Shown here in pieces: positions 19,452-28,026 of a DNA stretch of 33,861 bases (positions are counted from its first letter, which is position 1; every line of letters begins with the position of its first letter). Under the pieces are notes generated by a model, which had not been told where the DNA came from, made no database searches, and saw only the letters and a program-made list of their open reading frames with translations. The DNA is from Chromatiaceae bacterium (lineage in GTDB: Bacteria > Pseudomonadota > Gammaproteobacteria > SZUA-140): NCBI GenBank assembly GCA_003232725.1, contig QIJH01000252.1, forward strand, positions 1-33,861, read 5' to 3'. The position numbers and the translations under genes were made by a program.

Positions 19452-19625
19452 ATGAACGTAGATCAGCATTTGAAAGTAGCACAGTGGCACATCGAACAGG
19501 CAAGAATGCACGCAACCGAAGAAGGTTACAGTTGTGGTTGCCCTGCAAATGCCCATGACCAGAAAGCAATTGAAGCAGTAGAGTCTGGATTGATCGAAGA
19601 AGAAAAAGCTTGCGCGACCAGCTAA
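19452..19625 (+). CDS. Small acidic cysteine-containing protein of unknown function
   Basis: 57 aa MNVDQHLKVAQWHIEQARMHATEEGYSCGCPANAHDQKAIEAVESGLIEEEKACATS; followed by a strong terminator. Confidence 0.65.
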   Translation: MNVDQHLKVAQWHIEQARMHATEEGYSCGCPANAHDQKAIEAVESGLIEEEKACATS

Positions 19626-19668
19626 GCTAAATACAGATTCAGGATATTTTCCTGAACAGTATTTAAAA

Positions 19669-19694
19669 GCCCGCCCTTTTCGGCGGGTTTTTTA
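19669..19694 (+). terminator. Terminator (possibly shared by convergent genes)
   Basis: CCCGCCCTTTTCGGCGGGTTTTTT, with an upstream A-rich stretch on the opposite side. Confidence 0.85.
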
Positions 19695-20075
19695 TGATTG
19701 CTCGTTTCGCATATGATCAGCTGTATTCCACAACGACTGTTTGAGATGATCTCGCAGCAGCGAATCGAGCGCCATTTCATCCAGTGCCTGTGACATGCAT
19801 AACATCCACGCATCACGCTCCGCCTCGCCAATCGAAAAAGGCAGATGACGTGCGCGCAGACGCGGATGGCCATATTGTTCAATATAGAGCCCTGGCCCAC
19901 CCAACCAGCCAGAAAGAAACATAAAGAGTTTATCGCGCGAGCCATCCAGCTTTTTTGCGTGCATCTTTCGAATAACCACCGCCTCCGGCAGGCTGTCCAT
20001 CAGATCATAAAAACGATCCACCAGGCGGCGTACACCTTGCTCACCGCCCAGTCGTTCATAATGGGAAATTTGCAT
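19692..20075 (-). CDS. Group II truncated hemoglobin
   Basis: 127 aa; YERLGGEQGVRRLVDRFYDLMD, KLFMFLSGWLGGPGLYIEQYGHPRLRARHLPF, RDAWMLCMSQAL. Confidence 0.93.
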   Translation of the reverse strand: MQISHYERLGGEQGVRRLVDRFYDLMDSLPEAVVIRKMHAKKLDGSRDKLFMFLSGWLGGPGLYIEQYGHPRLRARHLPFSIGEAERDAWMLCMSQALDEMALDSLLRDHLKQSLWNTADHMRNEQS

Positions 20076-20213
20076 TACATCTTCTCTCGCACGGCTATCA
20101 CTAAAAGTAAGATTCTACCTTAAAAGCCACCCACACTCCCCTGTTCACTTCCCCAAAATTAAAAACCCCAGCAAAACTTGGTGAGGTTTCTCAATTAACA
20201 ATACGTTCAGTAG

Positions 20214-21191
20214 TTAGTCCATTTGAGCCAATGCACGCGTAACCACTTTAGCCGACAGTGGAATATAACCATCTTTTACCACCACTTCCTGACCAATTTT
20301 AGACAGAACCATTTTGAAAAACTCTCTTTCTAACGGCTGCAATGGTTTGTTGGGATGTTTATTCACATAAACATAAAGGAAGCGAGACAGTGGGTACTTA
20401 CCGCTCGCTGCATTTTCAGGTGTGGCATCGACAAATGGCTTGCCTGGTTTTTTAGCCACTGCAATTGCTTTGACACTTGACGTCTTATAACCAATACCCG
20501 AGTAACCGATACCATTAATTGAAGAACTCACCGACTGCACCACTGAAGCAGAACCAGGCTGCTCATTGACGTTATTTTTGAAATCGCCTTTACACAACCC
20601 TTTCTTCTTAAAGTAACCGTAGGTGCCTGACACTGAGTTGCGACCATAAAGCTGCATTTTACGATTTGCCCATGTCCCTTTAAGCCCTAACTGACCCCAG
20701 CTAGTAATGTCTTGCTTACCTTTACATTTACGGGTTGAAGAAAAGATAGCATCGATATCAGCAATGCTCATCTCTTCAATCGGATTATCTTTATGTACAT
20801 AAATGGCTAACGCATCGATCGCAACAGGTATCGCCATTGGTTTATAACCGTGGCGCTTCTCGAATGACTGAAGCTCTTTACCCTTCATCTTGCGACTCAT
20901 CGGCCCCATGTTAGAAGTGCCTTCAGTGAGTGCGGGTGGCGCAGTTGAAGAACCTGCTGCTTGAATCTGAATATTCACATTGGGGTAAAAACGCTTATAC
21001 TCTTCAGCCCACAGGGTCATCAGGTTGGCCAGCGTATCAGAACCCACGCTAGAAAGATTACCAGAGACGCCACTGGCACGCTCATAAACAGGTAGATTTG
21101 GGTCAAGCTTGGCACCCGCCGCCATGATTGTTGAAGTGACAGTGGCGGCCATCAAACCAGCCAGTGCAATCGAGAGAGTCTTGAGTTTCAT
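20214..21191 (-). CDS. pstS: Phosphate ABC transporter substrate-binding protein
   Basis: 325 aa; signal peptide, [54 protein letters not shown]; next to phoR-phoB. Confidence 0.9.
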   Translation of the reverse strand: MKLKTLSIALAGLMAATVTSTIMAAGAKLDPNLPVYERASGVSGNLSSVGSDTLANLMTLWAEEYKRFYPNVNIQIQAAGSSTAPPALTEGTSNMGPMSRKMKGKELQSFEKRHGYKPMAIPVAIDALAIYVHKDNPIEEMSIADIDAIFSSTRKCKGKQDITSWGQLGLKGTWANRKMQLYGRNSVSGTYGYFKKKGLCKGDFKNNVNEQPGSASVVQSVSSSINGIGYSGIGYKTSSVKAIAVAKKPGKPFVDATPENAASGKYPLSRFLYVYVNKHPNKPLQPLEREFFKMVLSKIGQEVVVKDGYIPLSAKVVTRALAQMD

Positions 21192-21275
21192 TAAATATTG
21201 CTCCTAATGTGAATCTTATTAGTCTGGAATTTAAAATCAGTGTCAAAGCAGATACGATCATTATTCTGTAGATTG

Positions 21276-21315
21276 ATGTCAATGATATGAAAGCTTCATG
21301 ACAATTTCATGACAG
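21276..21315 (-). promoter_or_regulatory. Pho box array upstream of pstS
   Basis: Minus strand CTGTCAT-GAAA-TTGTCAT-GAAG-CTTTCAT-ATCA-TTGACAT: four PhoB-like heptamers on an 11-bp period (309-315, 298-304, 287-293, 276-282). Confidence 0.85.
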
Positions 21316-21328
21316 ATGAGGAATAACG

Positions 21329-22633
21329 CTACTTTTCAGGGTCATAAATACGATCCGCCGGAAAATAACAACAAAATTCACTGCCGTGCTCAACGCGACT
21401 CGTGATTTTCAACTTAGCCCCATGACGATCTAACACATGCTTAACAATCGCTAACCCCAGACCGGTACCACCACTGGCACGCGAACGACCTGCATCGACC
21501 CGGTAAAAACGCTCTGTCAGGCGCTGAATATGGTGCGGTGCAATCCCGATACCCTCATCCTTGACGCAAAAATAGACCCCCTCTTCTCGCTGTTGGCAGG
21601 TAATCAAAATAAGCCCACCCGCTGGAGAATAACAAATCGCATTCGCTACCAGATTAGAGAATGCACTATGCAGCTCTTTTTCATCACCCATCAACCAAAG
21701 TGAAGAGGGGGTATCTAGCTTAATTTCATGAGCATCCGCACTCAAAACGCTCGCTTCAACATAAATCGTCGATAACATAGCAGACAGAGAAACTGGATAG
21801 TGATCACGTTTATTATCTTCTGTTTCCAACCGTGAGATCATCAACAGATCATCAACAATGCTTAGCATACGTATATTATGTTGCTGCATATGACCAAGAG
21901 AGCGCCGCCAAGTCTCTAATGTCTCACTATCATCTGCATCGGCCAGACTTTCCAACGAGCCGGTCAATACCGTCAATGGCGTACGCAGTTCATGAGAGAC
22001 ATTGGCGACAAAGTCCTTGCGCATATTTTCCAGTTTTTTGATGCGAGTGATATCGCGTGCGATCAACAGATTCTGGTTTTTTCCACCATAGGGCACGATG
22101 TTGATCTCAAGCATCATCGTTTCATCGGCGGGTGAAGATACCTCAAGTGAACTACTGAAATCCTCTTGTGTCAGGTATGCCGCAAATGAGGGATGCCGCA
22201 CCAGATTAATCAATCGCTGCCCAATATCATTCGCTGTACTTAAGCCCAGATAATGAGCAGCAGCAGCATTGAACCACTCAATTTCACCTGTGGCATGCAA
22301 CACAACCGCCGCATCAGGCAGGGCCGAGGTAGACTCTTTAAAACGACTAATCACATTTGCCAGACGACGCTTACTCTTTCGGTTTCGCTCGCGCATACGA
22401 TAAATATGGTAGTAAAGCTCTCCCCAAACGCCATTACCGATAGGCGGCATCGCACTACCACCTTTCCGCAGCCATTTTTCAAGACGCACTAAATTGGCAA
22501 CATGCCAACAAAGAAAGCCAAACATTGAAACCAAGGTCACCACTAACAACTCACCCATTAACAGGCCTAGCAACAGTGTCATAATAACAAGGGCAATCAA
22601 ACGCCTGATTTCAGATGTCCAGGGATTTAACAA
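21329..22633 (-). CDS. phoR: Phosphate regulon sensor histidine kinase
   Basis: 434 aa; PhoR N-terminus with TM segments, PAS, HisKA NVSHELRTPLTVLTGSLESL, HATPase GTGLGLAIVKHVLDRHGA. Confidence 0.95.
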   Translation of the reverse strand: MLNPWTSEIRRLIALVIMTLLLGLLMGELLVVTLVSMFGFLCWHVANLVRLEKWLRKGGSAMPPIGNGVWGELYYHIYRMRERNRKSKRRLANVISRFKESTSALPDAAVVLHATGEIEWFNAAAAHYLGLSTANDIGQRLINLVRHPSFAAYLTQEDFSSSLEVSSPADETMMLEINIVPYGGKNQNLLIARDITRIKKLENMRKDFVANVSHELRTPLTVLTGSLESLADADDSETLETWRRSLGHMQQHNIRMLSIVDDLLMISRLETEDNKRDHYPVSLSAMLSTIYVEASVLSADAHEIKLDTPSSLWLMGDEKELHSAFSNLVANAICYSPAGGLILITCQQREEGVYFCVKDEGIGIAPHHIQRLTERFYRVDAGRSRASGGTGLGLAIVKHVLDRHGAKLKITSRVEHGSEFCCYFPADRIYDPEK

Positions 22634-22636
22634 GCA

Positions 22637-23329
22637 TCAGACCTTTGTTGAAAAGCGATAGCCAGCACTGCGCACCGTCTGTACATAGCGCTCATGCCCT
22701 GAAGGGGTCAATGCCTTTCGCAAGCGTCGAATATGCACATCAACGGTGCGCTCCTCAACATAGACATTGCTCCCCCATACTCTATCGAGCAATTGACCAC
22801 GACTATAGACGCGCTCTGGGTGTGTCATAAAAAAGTGTAATAAACGATACTCTGTTGGCCCCAGTTCTAGTGACTCATCATTCACCATAATACGGTGACT
22901 GGCCGTATCAAGCACCAGGCCATCCACTTCTATCGTTTCATTTTCTACCTGTGGTGATGTTCTACGCAGCACAGCTTTAATTCTGGCAATTAACTCACGC
23001 GGTGAAAATGGCTTAGTAATGTAGTCATCCGCACCGGCATCCAGCCCACTTATTTTATCAGACTCGCCACCCTTTGCCGTCAGCATGATAATGGGAATAT
23101 GGGAGGTTAACTCTTCCTTCTTAATCCGTCGAGCAAACTCCATACCGCTAGCACCGGGCAACATCCAGTCAAGCAATACCAACGCTGGCTGTGTGTCGCC
23201 CAGCAACCTCATCGCCTCTTCAGCATCTTCAGCTTTGATCACCTCAAAATTAGCCCTTATCAGCGCCACTTCAATCATTTCACTGATTGCAGGCTCATCC
23301 TCAACAATTAAAATCTTCGCAGCCATCAA
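22637..23329 (-). CDS. phoB: Phosphate regulon response regulator
   Basis: 230 aa; [37 protein letters not shown], winged-helix [19 protein letters not shown]. Confidence 0.97.
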   Translation of the reverse strand: MMAAKILIVEDEPAISEMIEVALIRANFEVIKAEDAEEAMRLLGDTQPALVLLDWMLPGASGMEFARRIKKEELTSHIPIIMLTAKGGESDKISGLDAGADDYITKPFSPRELIARIKAVLRRTSPQVENETIEVDGLVLDTASHRIMVNDESLELGPTEYRLLHFFMTHPERVYSRGQLLDRVWGSNVYVEERTVDVHIRRLRKALTPSGHERYVQTVRSAGYRFSTKV

Positions 23330-23454
23330 TAATCCACTTCAATAATCGGTTCACTAGAATATAAGATTAAAACGAACAATTGTTACAACCATATTACATG
23401 GCGACAATCAGTCCCGTTGCAGTAGATTTTCTCTTTAAAAGACAATGAATTAAC

Positions 23455-23621
23455 ATATGGGCACCTCTATTAATTCTGGGCGTAGCAGATTGAATTCAAA
23501 ATTCGTTACATCAAGGCGTCAATAGCAGGTAATACCCAAGGGGGCACACAAATTGATAACGCTGATGGTGCGGATTTGGAATTTAAGCTGCGCGTTCATG
23601 AATTAATAGAGGTGCCCATAT
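23455..23621. repeat. MITE-like element with long terminal inverted repeats, family 3
   Basis: 22-bp perfect repeats ATATGGGCACCTCTATTAATTC / GAATTAATAGAGGTGCCCATAT, extended by colinear GCAGATTGAATTCAAAATTCG vs GCAGCTTAAATTCCAAATCCG (17/21). Confidence 0.88.
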
Positions 23622-23897
23622 ATATAATACCACCTTTGCGCGCCTCAGCGCCAAGCGCCGCCTGACCAGGAACAACCATCGTTAATTTCATAATCAGATA
23701 AACCTGACATTCCATTTCAATACATCCCTATTTCAATACCATCCCGACATACGCCCAGCGCTACAGACGTGAAAATGTCATATTTTATTCACAATTTCAC
23801 AACGTTTTTGTAAGAAAACAACCACATAATCCTTCCCAGTTACGTAACAGCGCATTAGACCATCACAAAGCAATCAAATACTCGAGGGAGTTACTCA

Positions 23898-24848
23898 ATG
23901 AAAAACTATCTGCCACTACTGCTTTCATCAGCGCTTGTTTTACCTGTTGCAGCGCATGCAAAGGGCCCTGTCGATGGAAAGGTCTACGGCAAAATCAATG
24001 CGGCAGTACTGAGTGCCGATAACAAAGGTGTTTCCGATACCTATGTAGAAAGCCATGCATCACGCCTGGGTTTCAAAGGAAAAACAGCGCTTGATAATGG
24101 TGTGTCTATTATTTACACACTTGAGTACGAAATTAATCCAACAGAAAAAAACGCTTCAAAAGCAGGTTCATCTGACACAACAATATTCAAACAACGTAAC
24201 GCAATCGTTGGTCTTGAAACCGTGGCAGGCACCATCGTGATGGGTACCCACGATACACCAATGAAAATGGCTCAGGGTAAAATTGACCTATTCAATGACC
24301 TGACCTATGGCGACATCAAAAATGTTGTGCTCGGTGAAGAGCGTGTCAATGACATTGTGATGTACCGATCTCCAGAGTTTAAGGGCTTTGCGTTCAACGC
24401 GGCAGTTACTCAAGATGAAGATACAACGACTAAAGACGATGGCATTTCGCTTTCTGTAACCTACAAAGGCATTAAAAACCTTTACCTCGCTGTGGCGCTT
24501 GATAGCGAAATAGACAAAACAGATGCAACGCGCCTTGTGGTTCAATACAAACTCAATGATCTAACCGTCGGTGCGCTACTCAACGCTTCACAAGCCGCTA
24601 ACACGCCAGAATCAAAAGAAGAAAGCAGCACAGTCATCAGTGCTTCTTACAAAATCAATCACTGGAAAGTAAAAGCACAATTCGGTTCGGGCGATGAAAA
24701 AAGTAAAGGACTAGAGCAAGTTGCCTTCGGTATTGATTATAAGCTGGGCAAAAAATCTAAGCTCTATTTCTACAGCGCATCACTTAAGAATGATGACAAT
24801 AGCACTGACAAAAGCGCTAACGGGCTAGGTATTGAGCATAAATTCTAG
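23898..24848 (+). CDS. Gram-negative porin
   Basis: 316 aa; signal peptide MKNYLPLLLSSALVLPVAAHA, DGKVYGKINAAV, SRLGFKGKTALDNGVSIIYTLEYEI, C-terminal NGLGIEHKF ending in Phe. Confidence 0.93.
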   Translation: MKNYLPLLLSSALVLPVAAHAKGPVDGKVYGKINAAVLSADNKGVSDTYVESHASRLGFKGKTALDNGVSIIYTLEYEINPTEKNASKAGSSDTTIFKQRNAIVGLETVAGTIVMGTHDTPMKMAQGKIDLFNDLTYGDIKNVVLGEERVNDIVMYRSPEFKGFAFNAAVTQDEDTTTKDDGISLSVTYKGIKNLYLAVALDSEIDKTDATRLVVQYKLNDLTVGALLNASQAANTPESKEESSTVISASYKINHWKVKAQFGSGDEKSKGLEQVAFGIDYKLGKKSKLYFYSASLKNDDNSTDKSANGLGIEHKF

Positions 24849-24917
24849 GTTAAAGGCAGTAAAAGAGTGTCAGGTGAGACTTTTTCCGGGCATTTATTTT
24901 CCCCGTGTTTTTTTATC

Positions 24918-25802
24918 CTACTGACAGATCCCAATTGAACCCTCCGCACAAACACGGCCATCACGCCAAATCGCCTTATCAAGCTTGACACCATTAAAAC
25001 TCGTCCCCAGCAGATTTGCACCACCAAAATCGGCGTACGAAAGATCAGCCCCATCAAACACAGCCCCTTCAAGATCAGCCCCACTCAGATTGGCACCGAC
25101 AAGCGTTGCCTGCCTAACGTCCGCATCATTTAATAGTCCGGCGCTAAGATTAGAAAAAGAGAGGTTTGCGCCCATCAACTGACTACCACGCAGATCAGCC
25201 CGAGAGAGATTCATATTTTTCATTAGCGCACCGCTCAAATCTACATTAGGAAGCCGCGCAGCTGCCATCTGGCAGTTACTCCAGTTCACTTTTGGTGAGG
25301 CACTCACAGTGCAATCAATGCCACCCACCTCTGGCTCAGGAGAGTTAAGGTAAATCATCACTCCCATCGCTGCCAGTAATGAAAATGTAACGCACCCCAC
25401 CAGCATCCGATTCAGCGGGTTTTTCTCATTCAGACCGGACGCCACAGCACTAACAGCCTCGCCCCCATCTAATACAGTTACCTCAACAGAATCACCGTCT
25501 ATCTCAGTCAGTAATGGCAGATAACGAGACTCATTTCTGCTCAGCTCGCGTTGTCTCTCCCACTGTTTCCGAGCCATTAGCTGCTGCCGCTGAAATGCAT
25601 CATCCGATGCATCCTGGAGCATCAAAGGCAATAGCTGTGGAAATTCAGAAGAAAATTGCCACTTTTTACGGTCCTGACTAAGTTCGTCATTTTTCTTGAT
25701 ACGCCCGTGTAGTAGGTAATGCGCTATCTTGGCTTCTGTAAACGGCCCTCGAATAACCTCGCCACGACGGATATACCACTGCTCTGATACTGATGAATTC
25801 AT
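24918..25802 (-). CDS. GYF_2-like domain, TM segment and pentapeptide-repeat protein
   Basis: 294 aa; WYIRRGEVIRGPFTEAKIAHYLLHGRIKKNDELSQDRKKW, TM MLVGCVTFSLLAAMGVMIYL, then A(D/N)LXX repeats ADLRGSQLMGANLSFSNLSAGLLNDADVRQATLVGANLSGADLEGAVFDGADLSYADFGGANL. Confidence 0.85.
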   Translation of the reverse strand: MNSSVSEQWYIRRGEVIRGPFTEAKIAHYLLHGRIKKNDELSQDRKKWQFSSEFPQLLPLMLQDASDDAFQRQQLMARKQWERQRELSRNESRYLPLLTEIDGDSVEVTVLDGGEAVSAVASGLNEKNPLNRMLVGCVTFSLLAAMGVMIYLNSPEPEVGGIDCTVSASPKVNWSNCQMAAARLPNVDLSGALMKNMNLSRADLRGSQLMGANLSFSNLSAGLLNDADVRQATLVGANLSGADLEGAVFDGADLSYADFGGANLLGTSFNGVKLDKAIWRDGRVCAEGSIGICQ

Positions 25803-26166
25803 AGGCCCACTCTAATCAAGGTGCTTCTAGCGGTCAATGACCAGCGGCTGTTAACATTTCATTTTTATCGCTGCGGCGCCTTAAAGAGTACTATCAAGGG
25901 GTGCGCACTGCTTGCTCCAGATAAGCAATGGATAACAGCGGAATAGCGCTTTTTTGTCCTATAACGCTGTCAATCATTTATGTAGAATAAACACACCGCA
26001 GTTCTTCCACCTTATTGAGCAAAAAGGCTCACAGCGGTGTTGAAAATGAAACGTCAACAGACTCTGGCAGCTGCCGATAAAATCATAGGCAATCATAATG
26101 CTCGTTTCACGGATATCTCTAACCATAAAATGCAACCAATAACACGAGACTCATTCGACCAGCCAG

Positions 26167-27600
26167 ATGGAAATCAAGAAAACCCCACCCACCCCCGCAC
26201 CTCAAACGGCGACTCAGCAAAAAGCCACCGCTCACTCATTGCAGGTAGGGCAGACACTAAAAGCAGTGGTAATAGAAAGCCTGAAAAACAGTGTTAAATT
26301 ACGTGTAGGTAACACCCTGCTACAAGCGCCAACCTCTAAACAACACCAAAGTGGCGAAACACTCACATTAACGGTAGTACGTACGGGAGAGAAACCTTTG
26401 CTACGAGTTACCCTGCCACCACCACTACTAACAACACAACAATCCAGCTCAGTACAAAATGCCACACTGAAGGTATTATTACCTAAACAAGCCCCTCTGA
26501 CACCATTGCTTGCCAACCTTTTAGCAATTTCACAATTAAAAACGCAGCTAATTTCCCCACTAACGCCAGAGATTAGCAATAGTGTAAGGAAATTGATCGA
26601 AAATATTACGCATGTCGATAAAATTGGTGATCCAAAAGAGCTGCGCCGAGCAATTCTCGATTCAGGTATCTTGCTTGAAAAGAAACTCGCAAACCTTCAA
26701 CAAGCTCAATCTGTCATAACACCGGCCAATAGAACTTCGTCAACCACGTCACAAGCACAAGCGATGGGGCAAGACTTCAAAGCAAACCTGGCACAGTTAC
26801 TGGACGTGTTACGACAGACCCCCGCCAATCAAGGCACCTCTTCAAAACCCCCACTACCACTAAGCACACAAGATACGAGTATCATACCTAACACAAGCAG
26901 TAACACTCGTCAGCCACACACAACGCCTAACCAGTCAGTCAAAGAACAATTACTGCGTTTGTTAAATACGCCTTCAAACAGAACCAACAGTGAAGAAAGC
27001 ACACGTTCAACACCACTACGCCTGGCTGAGCTGACCACTTCGAGCAGTCGCATTCCCATTCCTTTTTTTAGTCACCTGCCTCTACAGCCACAAAAGAGAC
27101 AATCACCCACGCTTGTCCTGCTCCAGCATCGAGATCAAATTATCAACGAGCTGATCCGTCAGTCAGAGAACAGTATTGCACGTGTACAACTGAGTCAGCT
27201 CGCATCGATGCCACAAGAGAGCAATACGTCACAATCTTGGGCCTTTGAGCTGCCGTTGCGTCACAGTGAAAATATAGATGTTGTGCAGTTACGCATTGAA
27301 AAAGAGAACCCTAAAGAGGATGAAGAACAAGATTCACGCTGGCGAATTACACTAACGCTGGATCTGCCTGCAATAGGCACCATTTATGCCACGATCACGG
27401 TTCAAGGAGAACAGACTTCAACCATATTATGGGCTGAAGAGGAAAATACAGCCCGCTTGATTGATAGTAATTTACAATTATTACGAGATGCCCTTGACAA
27501 ACACGGGGTTAGTTCAGATGAAATCAACTGCCAGCACGGCTCTCCACCAGCACCACCTCGTCAACAACGACACACATTGTTAGTGGATACACGCGCATGA
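26167..27600 (+). CDS. Flagellar hook-length control (FliK C-terminal domain) protein
   Basis: 477 aa; low-complexity Pro/Thr/Gln-rich N-terminal region and FliK-like C-terminus (WAFELPLRHSENIDVVQLRIEKE...WRITLTLDLPAIGTIYATITVQGEQTSTILWAEEENTARLIDSNLQLLRDALDKHGV). Confidence 0.85.
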   Translation: MEIKKTPPTPAPQTATQQKATAHSLQVGQTLKAVVIESLKNSVKLRVGNTLLQAPTSKQHQSGETLTLTVVRTGEKPLLRVTLPPPLLTTQQSSSVQNATLKVLLPKQAPLTPLLANLLAISQLKTQLISPLTPEISNSVRKLIENITHVDKIGDPKELRRAILDSGILLEKKLANLQQAQSVITPANRTSSTTSQAQAMGQDFKANLAQLLDVLRQTPANQGTSSKPPLPLSTQDTSIIPNTSSNTRQPHTTPNQSVKEQLLRLLNTPSNRTNSEESTRSTPLRLAELTTSSSRIPIPFFSHLPLQPQKRQSPTLVLLQHRDQIINELIRQSENSIARVQLSQLASMPQESNTSQSWAFELPLRHSENIDVVQLRIEKENPKEDEEQDSRWRITLTLDLPAIGTIYATITVQGEQTSTILWAEEENTARLIDSNLQLLRDALDKHGVSSDEINCQHGSPPAPPRQQRHTLLVDTRA

Positions 27601-27875
27601 AAACAGACCAAGCAGATCAAATCATCACCGTCGCCTTAATGTACGATGGCGAAAATACACCAACCATAACAGCTAAGGGCAGCGGCCATATCGGCGAAGA
27701 AATATTGAGGATTGCCGAAGAAAATAACATCCCGTTACATGAAGATGCAGAATTGGTACAGCTACTATCCCAGCTTGAACTTGGCGACGAGATCCCGCGC
27801 GCCCTCTATATCACCATCGCGCAGGTCATCGCTTTTGCTTATATCATATCTGGAAAATACAATAACCAGCCATAG
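27597..27875 (+). CDS. FlhB C-terminal-like protein (EscU/YscU/FlhB family)
   Basis: 92 aa; ITVALMYDGENTPTITAKGSGHIGEEILRIAEENNIPLHEDAELVQLLSQLELGDEIPRALYITIAQVIAFAYII; ATGA overlap with the FliK-like gene. Confidence 0.92.
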   Translation: MKTDQADQIITVALMYDGENTPTITAKGSGHIGEEILRIAEENNIPLHEDAELVQLLSQLELGDEIPRALYITIAQVIAFAYIISGKYNNQP

Positions 27876-28026
27876 GGCTCATTCATTACAATGAAATAAG
27901 AGTAAAATAGATTCCAAATAAACTCGCCTGACCAGCATCAAAAAATAATACTTTGTGCCGCTATAACCAGTGCATACTAAATAACATAACACTCAATCAT
28001 TTAACTAGCGGCCTTAAAAAACAGTC

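Noticed and set aside
23338-23450. Pho box for phoB autoregulation
   Set aside because: Only a weak TTGTCGC-like heptamer seen; not good enough to call.
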